From the NCBI RefSeq assembly GCF_003002065.1, contig NZ_PVZG01000003.1, positions 434,001-498,000 on the forward strand: a stretch of DNA of 64,000 nucleotides, in the 5' to 3' direction. The DNA is from Pseudosporangium ferrugineum (lineage in GTDB: Bacteria; Actinomycetota; Actinomycetes; Mycobacteriales; Micromonosporaceae). Positions within the stretch are counted from its first letter, which is position 1, and every line of letters starts with the position of its first letter. Made by a program: the position numbers and the translations under genes. The notes below the pieces were generated by a model, which had not been told where the DNA came from, did not search any database, and was given only the letters and a program-made list of their open reading frames with translations. Positions 7,944 to 17,082 of the stretch are shown here, in pieces.

Positions 7944-9406
7944 CTCAGCGCGAAGTAGGGAGAGTTGAGGAGCAGGGCCACCAGGTACGGGAACTGCCAG
8001 TCCGCGACGGCGTCCCGCGGCTTGAGGCGGGATTCGGGCGTCTTGCCGAAGAACCCCGCGAGGGCGGCGCTGTGCTCCGGCGCCACGCCGCGTCCGAGCA
8101 GCCGGTTCGCCACGACGTCGATCAGGGCGCCGTACGTGGCCGGGAGGGTGCTGCCCGCGTACGCCCGCAGCAGCGAACCCGGCCGTTGCAGCGTCGTCGG
8201 GTACCAGCCGGCGGCGATGCTCAGGTGCGCGTTCCACCGGATGACCTGGCCCGAGGGCGAGGCCCAGGCGCTCGCCACGTCCGGGTAGCCGTTCGGCGGC
8301 GCCCAGGCCATCGGCGCCTGCCCGGCCGAGTCGCTGATCCAGTACAGGGCGGTGAGGGCCTGGGTGCCCGACGGTTCCGGGCCGAAGCCGAGCGTGCGCA
8401 CGGTGGCGACGAGGTCCTCGTACGGCGTCCGGGTCTTGGCGCCCACCGACGCGGCGAACTCCGGCGAGGTGAACAGTGCCCGCAGCACCGGCACAATCGC
8501 GGTCCGCTTGTCGAGGTAGACCTTCGCCAGCCGGGTGACCAGCGACGCGGGCGGGTCGTCGGCGACGAACCGGACGCACAGCTTGGTGGCGATCCGCCGG
8601 GCGGTGGCCGGGTGCAGCGCCAGATGGTCCAGCAGGGCCATGGCCGCCGTCTGGCCGCCGGCGGCGCTCTTGTTCGCGTGCCGGAAGCCCATCACCTTCA
8701 CCGCGCCGGTGGCGTGCCGCGCGGCGTCGTACCGGTACGCGCCGGTGTCCCAGTTCACGGTGAGGCCGGTGAGCAGCCGGGCGGCGTTCCGGACGTCCGA
8801 CTCGGTGTAGCCCAGCCCGACCGTGTGCAACTCGAGCAGTTCCCGGCCGTAGTTCTCGTTCGGCGCCTGCCGCGTCGAGAACCGGTTGTCCAGGTACGTG
8901 AGCATCGCCGGGTGGCGCGCGCTGGCCTTGAGCATGTCGGAGAAGCGGCCGAGCGCGTACGCCCGGATCACCCGGCGGTCGTAGTCGGGCCGGCTCTCCC
9001 ACACGTCGCCGGCCGGGTTGGCCACGTGCAGGTGGTTGGACCAGAACTCCACCATCGTCTCGAACAGCTGGCGCTCGCTCCAGATCGCCCGTGCGAGGGT
9101 GGCGGCGCCCAGCTGGTACATGGGCTCCCAGCCGTACTGGCGGATGGTGCCGGAGCGGGCCTTCGCGCGTACGCCGTCGACGGTGAGCGCGCTCAGCGGC
9201 AGCCGCGCGACCAGGCCCTCGGCGGTCTTGTCGCCGATCGACGCCGGCGCCAGCTGCCGCTCCAGCCACGCCGAGGCCCCGAGCCGGCGCGCCTCGGCGA
9301 GCGAGGCCGGGGTCGGGCCGTACGTGGCGCGGCGCAGCAGATGCGACAACGCGTCGGCGGGCAGGAAGTCGGAGGGCACCGTCACGCCACCTGTCGTCGG
9401 CGCCAC
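7940..9406 (-). CDS. DUF1800 family protein
   Basis: 488 aa. Begins LSHLLRRATYGPTPASL, the N-terminal signature of DUF1800, and shows the family pattern WSNHLHVANPAG, NENYGRELLELHTVG and LLNSPYFALR at the C-terminus. Start at 9406 is uncertain; a GTG seven codons later is possible. No clear signal peptide, although the partner downstream is Tat-exported, so this protein could travel with it or stay inside. The 4-base overlap with the DUF1501 gene indicates translational coupling and probably a complex. Confidence 0.9.
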   Translation of the reverse strand: MAPTTGGVTVPSDFLPADALSHLLRRATYGPTPASLAEARRLGASAWLERQLAPASIGDKTAEGLVARLPLSALTVDGVRAKARSGTIRQYGWEPMYQLGAATLARAIWSERQLFETMVEFWSNHLHVANPAGDVWESRPDYDRRVIRAYALGRFSDMLKASARHPAMLTYLDNRFSTRQAPNENYGRELLELHTVGLGYTESDVRNAARLLTGLTVNWDTGAYRYDAARHATGAVKVMGFRHANKSAAGGQTAAMALLDHLALHPATARRIATKLCVRFVADDPPASLVTRLAKVYLDKRTAIVPVLRALFTSPEFAASVGAKTRTPYEDLVATVRTLGFGPEPSGTQALTALYWISDSAGQAPMAWAPPNGYPDVASAWASPSGQVIRWNAHLSIAAGWYPTTLQRPGSLLRAYAGSTLPATYGALIDVVANRLLGRGVAPEHSAALAGFFGKTPESRLKPRDAVADWQFPYLVALLLNSPYFALR

Positions 9407-9469
9407 GCCGCATGATCATCGGATTCGGGCAGCCGTGCTCCGGAACCGCAACCGACGTACTGTGCAGCC

Positions 9470-10321
9470 GTGGCACAGCGCAGGCGGGGCGAGCGGCGGG
9501 TCGAGACGGTCGGCTCCGGCGTCGCCGAGCTGGTGCCGGACCCGGACCGCCCCGGCGGCTGGACCCTGCTGCTGGACGGCGCGCCGCAGTCGCACGTCGA
9601 CCTCGGCGACCCGGCCCACCTCGAGTTCGAGTACATCCGCCGGATGGCGGCGGCGATCGACCTGATCGCGCCGCCGGGCACGCCGCTGCGCGCGCTGCAC
9701 CTCGGCGGCGGGGCGCTCACGCTGCCCCGCTACGTCGCGGCGACCCGGCCGGGGTCGCCGCAGCGGGTGGTGGAGATCGACGGGCCGCTGGTCGACCTCG
9801 TGCGCACGGCACTGCCCTGGGACCCCAGGGCCAAGCTTCGCGTACGGGTGGCAGACGCGCGCGAGGCCGTCACGGGCATGCGCGACGCCGGGTACGACCT
9901 GGTGATCGTGGACGTGTTCGCGGGCTCGCGCACCCCCGCGCACCTCGCGTCGGTCGAGTTCGTCCGGGAGGTGGCCCGGGTGCTGGCGCCCGGCGGCTGG
10001 CTCCTGGCCAACGTGGCGGACGGCCCGCCGCTCACGTACGCCCGCACCCAGGTGGCCACGATCAGCGCGGTCCTGCCGGAGGCCTGCCTCGTCGCGGACG
10101 CGGCGATGCTCCGCGGCCGCCGCTTCGGCAACCTCGTCGTCCTGGCCGGCCGCACCCCGCCGCCGGTGGCCCCGCTGAGCCGGCGCGCGGCCGGCGACTG
10201 GTTCCCCGGCCGGGTGGAGACGGACCTGGCCCGCTTCACCGGCGGGCGCCCGCCGGCCACGGACGCCGACGCGGTCGCGTCCCCCGCTCCGCCCGCGGGA
10301 CTCTTCAGCACGAAGTCCTGA
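9470..10321 (+). CDS. spermidine-synthase-like class I methyltransferase-fold protein
   Basis: 283 aa from GTG at 9470. A small N-terminal beta region (HVDLGDPAHLEFEY) is followed by a Rossmann core with LHLGGGALTLPRY, VVEIDGPLVDLVR and DLVIVDVFAGSRTPAHL. These are the polyamine synthase (SpeE-like) motifs, but the characteristic substrate residues cannot be assigned with confidence. Single-domain, cytosolic, unlike the membrane-fused actinobacterial homologues. Divergent from the DUF1800 gene with only 63 bp between starts. Confidence 0.8.
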   Translation: MAQRRRGERRVETVGSGVAELVPDPDRPGGWTLLLDGAPQSHVDLGDPAHLEFEYIRRMAAAIDLIAPPGTPLRALHLGGGALTLPRYVAATRPGSPQRVVEIDGPLVDLVRTALPWDPRAKLRVRVADAREAVTGMRDAGYDLVIVDVFAGSRTPAHLASVEFVREVARVLAPGGWLLANVADGPPLTYARTQVATISAVLPEACLVADAAMLRGRRFGNLVVLAGRTPPPVAPLSRRAAGDWFPGRVETDLARFTGGRPPATDADAVASPAPPAGLFSTKS

Positions 10322-10395
10322 ACGCCCCGTCGCGAGGCGGCAATTTGACACTGAGACGTCTTGTTCCGGATTCCGCAGGCCGATCTAATCGAGGG

Positions 10396-11481
10396 ATGCT
10401 GGACCAGCCCGAGGCCTTCGGCCCGCTCCAGGGCGGCGAACGCATCCTGTGGCACGGCCACTGCGCCGTCGCGGAGTACGCGTTCGACCGCGCCGCCTCG
10501 CTCCCGCGCTGGACCCTGCCCGAGACCACCGAGGTGCTGGTCACGGACCGGCGGCTCGGCTACGCGTACACGTCCCCGGAGGGAATCACCTCCGGCGAGC
10601 TCCGCTGGCTGTATCCGCAGCACCTCCGCGTCCAGCCCGGCACCCGCGGCCGCCCGGCGTCCCCGACCCAGATCCAGCTCGTCTGCACCGGCACGGACGG
10701 CTCGTTCCCGGCCCTGGTCCTGGCGGGCGGGGACGTCACGGAGCCGGCCGGCGCGGACCGCCTCGCGAACGTCATCCGCCACGCGATCGCCCGCTTCCGC
10801 ATGGACAACGCGGAGAAGCTCGGCCTGACGACCCCGCAGGCCCGGATGCTCTCCCGCCTGCTGATCGGCCCGGAATTCACCAACTACCAGGGCGGCGAGG
10901 GCCAGACGGTCTCGGTGCTCGGCGCCCTCCCGGTCCCCCACCAGACCCCGTCGGTCCGCCCTCACCCCGTCCCGGCCCACGCCCTCCCCGACCCCCGGCC
11001 GGCACACCCCGCCCCCGGGCCCGCGCATGCCCTTCCCGAGCCACCCACCACCCGCTCGCTCGCCGAGCCGTTCTCACCCACCGCGCGGCCGGCTTCGGAG
11101 CCCGCGCGTGCTCTTCCCGAGCCGGCGCGGCCGGCCGGCGGGGGTCGTGGGGCGCGGGCGGGTGGTTACCGGCCCGGCCTGGCCGCCGACGAGCAGCGCG
11201 CCCAGCTGGCCGCCGCCGCCGAGGAGGCGGCCCTGCGCGCCGAGCCCGATCTGGCCTCGCGGGCCGCCGACCTCGCCGCCCGGGTCGCGCACCTGGTGGC
11301 GGGCGCCCCGGAGCCGGAGGCCGAACGCTCCGAGCAGCCGACGACCGACCTCACCGCCCGCGCCGAACGGGTCCGCCGCGCGGCGGCCCGCTTCGCCGCC
11401 AACTCCGGCCGGGGCAAGTCCGCGGCCCGCCACCCGGACCAGGAGATCGGCACCACCACCCGCGGCAACCGCAACCGCTGA
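10396..11481 (+). CDS. hypothetical protein with Pro-rich middle and Ala-rich helical tail
   Basis: 361 aa from ATG at 10396 (GAGGG directly upstream). Residues 1-155 are a globular domain with EVLVTDRRLGYAYTSPEG and RVQPGTRGRPASPTQIQL, reminiscent of PH-like/GRAM folds. Residues 170-255 are disordered and rich in Pro, Ala and His. The tail (260-350) is Ala/Glu/Arg-rich and probably helical (AQLAAAAEEAALRAEPDLASRAA broken over several heptads). The family is unknown to me; similar proteins occur in Micromonosporaceae. No operon partner is evident. Confidence 0.7.
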   Translation: MLDQPEAFGPLQGGERILWHGHCAVAEYAFDRAASLPRWTLPETTEVLVTDRRLGYAYTSPEGITSGELRWLYPQHLRVQPGTRGRPASPTQIQLVCTGTDGSFPALVLAGGDVTEPAGADRLANVIRHAIARFRMDNAEKLGLTTPQARMLSRLLIGPEFTNYQGGEGQTVSVLGALPVPHQTPSVRPHPVPAHALPDPRPAHPAPGPAHALPEPPTTRSLAEPFSPTARPASEPARALPEPARPAGGGRGARAGGYRPGLAADEQRAQLAAAAEEAALRAEPDLASRAADLAARVAHLVAGAPEPEAERSEQPTTDLTARAERVRRAAARFAANSGRGKSAARHPDQEIGTTTRGNRNR

Positions 11482-11605
11482 TCACACCCCCGGCCCGGCC
11501 CGCCGGGTGTCCGGCCCGTGCCGCCGTTCCGGCTCGCGGGGGCGGGTCCGGTCGTTACGCTGACCTGGACAAATGTGTCCAAGCGCAACGACGGGACATT
11601 TCACC

Positions 11606-13846
11606 ATGGCCACCCTCCTCTACCGGCTCGGGCGGTTCTCCTTCCGGCGGCGGAAGCTGGTGGTCTCGCTGTGGATGCTGCTCCTCGCCCTGCTCACGAC
11701 CGGCGCCCTCACCCTCGGCGGCAGCACGGTCGACGCCTTCTCCATCCCGGGTACGGAGTCCCAGCGGGCCCTCGACGACCTGAAGAAGGACCTTCCCGGC
11801 GCGGCCGGCGCCTCGCTGACCCTGGTCGTCCGCGCACCGCTCGGTCAGACGCTCGACGAGGGCGTGCAGCGGTCCGGCGTCGCCGCCGTCGTCAAGCGGG
11901 CCTCCGCGCTGCCGGGCGTGATCGCCGTCTCCGACCCGTTCCGCACCGGGCAACTCGACCGTAGCCGGACGATCGCCCTGGTCGCCGTGCAGTACGCCGC
12001 GGAGCAGGACGAGCTGACGAGCACCGACCGGGAGGCCTTCGACGCCCTCGCCCAGAGCAGCACCGAGCAGCGGCCCGAGGTCGTGCCCGGCGGCGTCGCC
12101 GGGGGGCCGCCCGAGATCGGCGTGACCGAGGTGGCCGGCGTGCTGGTGGCCGCGGTCGTCCTCGTCGTCACGTTCGGTTCGCTGGTCGCGGCCGGCATGA
12201 CCCTGCTGACCGCGCTCGCCGGGGTGATCGCCGGGATGTGCGGCCTGCTGCTCGTGACCGCCGTCGTCGACGTGTCGTCGACCGCGCCGATCCTGGCGCT
12301 GATGCTGGGGCTGGCCGTCGGCATCGACTACGCGTTGTTCATCAGTTCCCGGCACCGGACCCAGCTGAGCGCCGGCCTGCCCGCCGAGGAGTCGGTCGCC
12401 CGGGCCACCGCGACGGCCGGCTCGGCGGTGCTGTTCGCCGGGGCCACGGTCGTCATCGCCCTGGCCGGGCTGAGCATCGTCGGCGTGCCGTTCCTGGCCG
12501 CGATGGGCCTGGCGGCGGCGGGGACGGTGCTCACCGCCGTACTCGTGGCCTTGACCCTGCTCCCCGCGGTCCTGGCCTTCACCGGCGACCGCATCCTCCC
12601 CCGCTCCCAGCGCCGCCGCACCAAGGCCGCCACCGACCCGGCCCGGGGCGACCACGAAGGCCAGGGCGACCGCCCGGGCCAGGCCGGCCACGCCGGCGAC
12701 GGCGAGGAGCGGGCGTTCGGCTTCCGCTGGGCGCGGTGGGTGGTGCGGTTCCGGATTCCCGTGCTGCTCGTGCTGGTCCTCGGGCTGGGAGCGCTGAGCC
12801 TGCCGACCCGGGACATGCGGCTGGCGCTGCCGGACAACGGGACCGCTCCCGCCGATTCGCCACAGCGGGACGCCTACGACCTCACCACCTCGGCGTTCGG
12901 GGCCGGCGCCAACGGCCCGTTGCTGGTGGTGATCCGGGGCGCCCGGGCCGACACGGTCACCACCGTCCGCGGACGCCTGACCGTCACCCTGCGCAACCTG
13001 CCGCACGTCGCCGCGGTCGGGGCCGGGCCGGCCAGCCGGTCCCGCACCACGCAGGTGCTGGTCGTGACGCCGACGAGCGGGCCGAGCAGCGTGGAGACCG
13101 CACGCCTCGTGCACGACATCCGGGACTCCGCCACCGCGTACGCCGACAGCGACACCACCATCGCGGTGACCGGCGCGACCGCCGTGGGCGTGGACGTGTC
13201 GCAGAAGCTGACCGCCGCCCTGCCCGAGTACCTCGCGGTGGTCATCGGGCTGTCGTTCCTGCTGCTGCTGGTGGCGTTCCGGTCGGTGCTCGTACCCCTG
13301 AAGGCGACCCTCGGTTTTCTGCTCACGATGGGCGCGACCTTCGGTGTCACGGTCGGGGTCTTCCAGCACGGCTGGGCGTCGGAGCTGTTCGGGGTGGATC
13401 GGCCGGGGCCGCTGGTCAGCTTCCTGCCGATCATCATGATGGGCGTGCTGTTCGGGCTGGCCATGGACTACGAGGTGTTCATCGTGTCCCGGGTGCGGGA
13501 GGAATTCGTGCACGGCGAGCACGCGACCGCCGCGACCGTCGCCGGGGTGGGGCACGGCGCCCGCGTGGTCACCGCCGCGGCGCTCATCATGGCGGCGGTC
13601 TTCGGCGGCTTCGTGCTGATCGAGGATCCGACGATCAAGACCATCGGCTTCGGGCTGGCGGTCGGCGTGCTCATCGACGCCTTCCTGGTACGGATGACGC
13701 TCGTCCCCGCCGTCCTCACCCTGCTGGGGCGCCGGGCGTGGGCGTTCCCCCGCTGGCTGGACCGGATCACGCCGAAGGTCGACATCGAGGGCGAGAACCT
13801 GCGCCCCCGCCCGGAGTCCGAGGCGCCCGAGCTCGTCAGGGTCTGA
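11606..13846 (+). CDS. MMPL family RND-type transporter
   Basis: 746 aa with two repeats of one TM helix, an exported loop, then a five to six helix bundle: TM1 near 18-40 (VVSLWMLLLALLTTGALTLGG), TM2-6 about 185-345, TM7 near 385, TM8-12 about 540-710. Typical MMPL landmarks are LGLAVGIDYALFISSRHR and LFGLAMDYEVFIVSRVREE, each with the Asp-Tyr pair thought to carry protons. It likely exports a lipid or drug. The start at 11606 (MATLLYRLGRFSFRRRK) is preferred over an in-frame start 33 bases earlier. Its last 11 bases overlap the convergent TerC gene. Confidence 0.92.
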   Translation: MATLLYRLGRFSFRRRKLVVSLWMLLLALLTTGALTLGGSTVDAFSIPGTESQRALDDLKKDLPGAAGASLTLVVRAPLGQTLDEGVQRSGVAAVVKRASALPGVIAVSDPFRTGQLDRSRTIALVAVQYAAEQDELTSTDREAFDALAQSSTEQRPEVVPGGVAGGPPEIGVTEVAGVLVAAVVLVVTFGSLVAAGMTLLTALAGVIAGMCGLLLVTAVVDVSSTAPILALMLGLAVGIDYALFISSRHRTQLSAGLPAEESVARATATAGSAVLFAGATVVIALAGLSIVGVPFLAAMGLAAAGTVLTAVLVALTLLPAVLAFTGDRILPRSQRRRTKAATDPARGDHEGQGDRPGQAGHAGDGEERAFGFRWARWVVRFRIPVLLVLVLGLGALSLPTRDMRLALPDNGTAPADSPQRDAYDLTTSAFGAGANGPLLVVIRGARADTVTTVRGRLTVTLRNLPHVAAVGAGPASRSRTTQVLVVTPTSGPSSVETARLVHDIRDSATAYADSDTTIAVTGATAVGVDVSQKLTAALPEYLAVVIGLSFLLLLVAFRSVLVPLKATLGFLLTMGATFGVTVGVFQHGWASELFGVDRPGPLVSFLPIIMMGVLFGLAMDYEVFIVSRVREEFVHGEHATAATVAGVGHGARVVTAAALIMAAVFGGFVLIEDPTIKTIGFGLAVGVLIDAFLVRMTLVPAVLTLLGRRAWAFPRWLDRITPKVDIEGENLRPRPESEAPELVRV

Positions 13847-15035
13847 AGCAGACGCCGGCCAGGACCCGTTCCTCATGCACCTCGTGCGCCCTGGTGAGCA
13901 GCGCCATCAGCTCCTGCTCCTGGCGGATCCGGGCCCGGTACTTCTCCGGCAGCTGCTTGAGGTGGGCCTCCTCCTCGAGGAGCTTGTGGAAGATCTCGTC
14001 GCAGTACTTCGGGTCGGTCTCGATGTCGAGGAATTCCGCCGCGTGCCGGCGCGCCGCCGCCACGTACGTCTGGGCGCGGCCCTTGGGGCTGAGCAGCGAC
14101 GCGACCACCGTCACGACCAGCACGCCGACGATGAACGCGAGCGACATCCCGGTGCTGATCTCGACGACGTCGACGCGGTCGCCGCCGTTGATGAACGGCA
14201 CGTTGTTCTCGTGCAGCGCGTGCAGCACCAGCTTCACGCCGATGAAGGCGAGGATCGCGGCGAGCCCGTACGAGAGGTAGATGAGCCGGTCGAGCAGCCC
14301 GTCCAGCAGGAAGTAGAGCTGGCGGAGGCCGAGCAGGGAGAACGCCGTGGCGGTGAAGACCAGGTAGACGCTCTGGGTGAGGCCGAAGATGGCCGGGATC
14401 GAGTCCAGCGCGAACAGGATGTCGGTGCCGCCGATGGCCACCATGACCAGCAGCATCGGGGTCATGACCCGCTTGCCGTCCTGCACCGTGAAGAGCTTGT
14501 CCCCGTCGTACGTGTCCGAGGTGCGCAGGAACCGCCGGGCGAGCCGGATCATCACGTTGTCGGCCGAGCGGCCGTCGCCGTCCTCGCTCTTCAGCAGGTT
14601 GCCGGCGGTGATCAGCAGGATCAGGCCGAACACGTAGAACACCCAGGCGAAGGAGTTGATCAGCGCGGCGCCCAGGAAGATGAAGCCGGTGCGCGCGATC
14701 AGCGAGAAGACGATGCCGAACAGCAGCACCTTCTGCTGGTCGGCCCGGGGCACCTTGAAGCTGCCGAGCAGCACCAGGAAGACGAAGAGGTTGTCGACGG
14801 AGAGCGCCTTCTCCGTCACCCAGCCGGCGAAGTATTCGGCGCCCATGTCGCGCCCGCCGAAGATGAGCACCCCGAAGCCGAACACGATCGCCAGGCCGAC
14901 GTAGATCGCGGACCAGAATCCGGCCTCGCGCAGGGTCGGGATGTGCGCCCGGCGTACGTGGAAGTAGAAGTCGAAGAGCACGAGCCCCGCGATGCCGGCG
15001 AGGGTCAGCGTCCAGACGAGGCCGGGCACCTGCAT
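13836..15035 (-). CDS. TerC family integral membrane protein
   Basis: 399 aa. Residues 1-310 hold about nine membrane helices with the TerC signatures TEKALSVDNLFVFLVLL and GGTDILFALDSIPAIFG, whose Asp residues are thought to handle metal ions (Mn2+ export or tellurium resistance in relatives). A cytosolic tail (about 315-399) is charged and helical, with KLLEEEAHLKQLPEKYRAR and a late MALLTRAHEVHEERV. The tail makes it longer than the usual 320-350 aa. Convergent with the MMPL gene by 11 bases. No tellurium-resistance cluster nearby, so metal handling is the better guess. Confidence 0.92.
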   Translation of the reverse strand: MQVPGLVWTLTLAGIAGLVLFDFYFHVRRAHIPTLREAGFWSAIYVGLAIVFGFGVLIFGGRDMGAEYFAGWVTEKALSVDNLFVFLVLLGSFKVPRADQQKVLLFGIVFSLIARTGFIFLGAALINSFAWVFYVFGLILLITAGNLLKSEDGDGRSADNVMIRLARRFLRTSDTYDGDKLFTVQDGKRVMTPMLLVMVAIGGTDILFALDSIPAIFGLTQSVYLVFTATAFSLLGLRQLYFLLDGLLDRLIYLSYGLAAILAFIGVKLVLHALHENNVPFINGGDRVDVVEISTGMSLAFIVGVLVVTVVASLLSPKGRAQTYVAAARRHAAEFLDIETDPKYCDEIFHKLLEEEAHLKQLPEKYRARIRQEQELMALLTRAHEVHEERVLAGVCFRP

Positions 15036-15151
15036 GACGACACGCTCCCGGTCCTGGTTCGGTGGGCGTGATCCATCTTAGGGGGCAGGTGAGCGGGGGC
15101 CGAGGTCACGGCCGTACGCTCGCCGGGAAAAAGCCCGATCAAGGAGGGTCG

Positions 15152-16138
15152 ATGGTCCGCCGCCTGCTCCTCGCCCTGGCCTTCGCCGCCCTGGCGGTGC
15201 TGGCGGCTCCCGCGCCGGCCGGTGCCGCCCCGTCGGCCGCGCCGGTCAAGTTCTACGTGGTGCGCGACAGCTTCGACGGGCAGCCGGAGTACCTGTTCGA
15301 GATCGCGGAGCGGTTCCTCGGCTCGGGCGACCGCAACGACGAGATCTTCCAGCTGAACAAGGGCCGGCTCCAGCCCGACGGCCTGCGGCTGACCGATCCG
15401 GGGACCCTGCTGCCCGGCTGGGTCCTGCGCCTGCCGGCGGACGCGAAGGGCGCCGGCGTACGGACCGGACCGCTGCCCGGGCCGTCGGCCGGGATCACGT
15501 CCGCCTTCGCGGCGCAGGCACCCGTGCTGCTGCCGCGGGGCTCCGGCGAGCGGTGGAAATGGGCGCTGCTCGCGACGGGCGGGGTGCTGCTGCTCGGCTG
15601 CACGGCGGTCGCCTGGTGGTTGTGGCTGCGCCGGCCCGCGCCCGACCGGGGCATCGCCCGCCGGCCGGCCAGGGCCATCGCCGCGGTGGCCGCGCTGGCC
15701 GCGGTGATCATGGCGGCCGGCGCGACGCTGCTGCTCACCGCCGACCCACCGCCGCCGGCGTACGCGTCGACGATCGTGGCCGCCGATCCCACGCTCTGCC
15801 TCACCGCGAACGCCGCCTCCGACGGCGCGCCGCTCTCGCTCAGGCCCTGCACCGGCGGCCTGACGCAGCAGTGGCAGGTGACCGGCGACGGAACGATCCG
15901 CTCGGCCGGTCACTGCATGGACGTGGCGGACGCGAAGGAGGCGATGGGTACGCCGGTGCAGATCGCGTTCTGCAACGGCAACCCGGCCCAGCAGTTCCGC
16001 TTCGACGGCGACAAGCTGGTGACCCTGCTGACCGGGGCGTGTGTCGACGTCCGCGGCGGCCGGGTGGTCGCCGGCGTCGCCGCGATCGTTCAGCCGTGCG
16101 CCTCGCTCGGCGACCGCACCTGGCGGCGCCCGTCCTGA
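15152..16138 (+). CDS. membrane protein with LysM-like N-terminus and ricin B-type lectin C-terminus
   Basis: 328 aa; ATG at 15152 follows AAGGAGGGTCG. A signal peptide (1-26) precedes a LysM-like region (30-95: VKFYVVRDSFDG, IAERFLGSGDRNDEIFQLN, PGWVLRLP) typical of actinomycete cell-wall proteins. Two membrane segments follow at about 137-156 and 173-194. The exterior C-terminal part (205-328) is a ricin B-type lectin (LCLTANAASDG, QQWQVTGDG, CMDVADAKEA, QQFRFDGD). The combination would bind peptidoglycan or glycans on the outer face. Its 3' end overlaps the convergent pentapeptide gene by 49 bases. Confidence 0.8.
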   Translation: MVRRLLLALAFAALAVLAAPAPAGAAPSAAPVKFYVVRDSFDGQPEYLFEIAERFLGSGDRNDEIFQLNKGRLQPDGLRLTDPGTLLPGWVLRLPADAKGAGVRTGPLPGPSAGITSAFAAQAPVLLPRGSGERWKWALLATGGVLLLGCTAVAWWLWLRRPAPDRGIARRPARAIAAVAALAAVIMAAGATLLLTADPPPPAYASTIVAADPTLCLTANAASDGAPLSLRPCTGGLTQQWQVTGDGTIRSAGHCMDVADAKEAMGTPVQIAFCNGNPAQQFRFDGDKLVTLLTGACVDVRGGRVVAGVAAIVQPCASLGDRTWRRPS

Positions 16139-16881
16139 TCGGTCACCGCCGCCTTCAGCTGGGATTCGGTGAGGAACAGCGCGCCGCGCAGATCGGCCCC
16201 GCGCACGTCGGCACCCCGCAGGTCCGCGCCGGTGAAGTCGGCCAGCCGCAGGTCGGCGTCGCGCAGGTCGGCGCCGATCAGCAACGCCCCGCGCAGGTTG
16301 GCCCCGCGCAGGTCGGCACCCCGCAGGCGGCGGCCGATGAGGTTGGCACCGCGGTGGTCGGGCCGCCGGGGGCCGGCTCCGGCGCGGGCCAGCTCGCTCG
16401 CCTTCTGCAGCAGGGGGTTGACCTTCCTCCGGTACGCGTCCACGTCGAGCGCCAGCAGGTCGTCGGGCGTGCCGCGGGTCAGGGCGATCGTCTCCTCGCG
16501 CGCCTGCCGGAGCCGCGGGTGCACCCGTCGCGCGGCCGGGAGTTCGAGCGCGCTGGTCACGTACCAGAGAAGTTCGTGGAGCTGCCGCATGACCGGCAGG
16601 ACGGCGAACATCGGGCCGGCGATGGCGGGCGTGCCGCGCCAGTCGCGGCCGCCGAAGGTCACCTGGGTGACCTGCTGGCCGGCACCGAAGCAGTCGAAGA
16701 CGACGCAGCCGGGGAAGCCCTTCTGCGGCAACCGGTCGTGGATGCCGCAGCGGAAGTCGTCGCCGAGGTTGGGGCAGGCGCGCCCGGCCGGTTTGTCGAT
16801 CGCGAAGTCGGACGACTTGGCGAACGCCGGGGCGACGCAGCACAGCCCGGCACACCTGCCGCAGTCGGCGCGCAGCTCCAT
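16090..16881 (-). CDS. pentapeptide-repeat protein with N-terminal YkgJ-like Cys cluster
   Basis: 263 aa. The N-terminus has ADCGRCAGLCC and later ACPNLGDDFRCGIHDR and CVVFDCFGAG, the eight-cysteine arrangement of the YkgJ/UPF0153 zinc- or Fe-S-binding family. Residues about 165-240 form pentapeptide repeats (ANLIG, ADLRG, ANLRG, ADLRD, ADFTG, ADVRG), which fold as a right-handed beta-helix. Some such proteins mimic DNA and protect gyrase, but the role here is unknown. The combination of the two domains is common in actinomycetes. Runs antisense into the end of the lectin gene. Confidence 0.85.
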   Translation of the reverse strand: MELRADCGRCAGLCCVAPAFAKSSDFAIDKPAGRACPNLGDDFRCGIHDRLPQKGFPGCVVFDCFGAGQQVTQVTFGGRDWRGTPAIAGPMFAVLPVMRQLHELLWYVTSALELPAARRVHPRLRQAREETIALTRGTPDDLLALDVDAYRRKVNPLLQKASELARAGAGPRRPDHRGANLIGRRLRGADLRGANLRGALLIGADLRDADLRLADFTGADLRGADVRGADLRGALFLTESQLKAAVTDQDGRRQVRSPSEAHG

Positions 16882-17015
16882 CCGACCATCCTATCGGTGT
16901 CCGTTTCACCCCTCCTGGCCCGTTACGTGCCGTGACCGGCCTCCCTGACGGAAAGTAACTCTCGGTGGCGATCCCGCTCACCCGACCGGTCAATAACCAG
17001 GACCGACAGGACGGG

Positions 17016-17031
17016 TGACTACGCATAGTCA
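17016..17031. promoter_or_regulatory. palindromic operator-like site
   Basis: TGACTA at 17016-17021 and TAGTCA at 17026-17031 form a perfect inverted repeat with a CGCA spacer, 52 bp before the start of the lamin-tail gene. It lies where a -10/-35 region is expected, so a repressor could cover the promoter. Confidence 0.4.
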
Positions 17032-17082
17032 TGATCTCTAGTCTTCGGTGACCGCCCCCGAACGCTCAAGGAGACCCTGCTG

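Noticed and set aside
11555..13876. 773-codon reverse open frame over the MMPL gene
   Set aside because: Composition dominated by His, Gly, Arg and Gln with no hydrophobic core; forward strand is a clear transporter.
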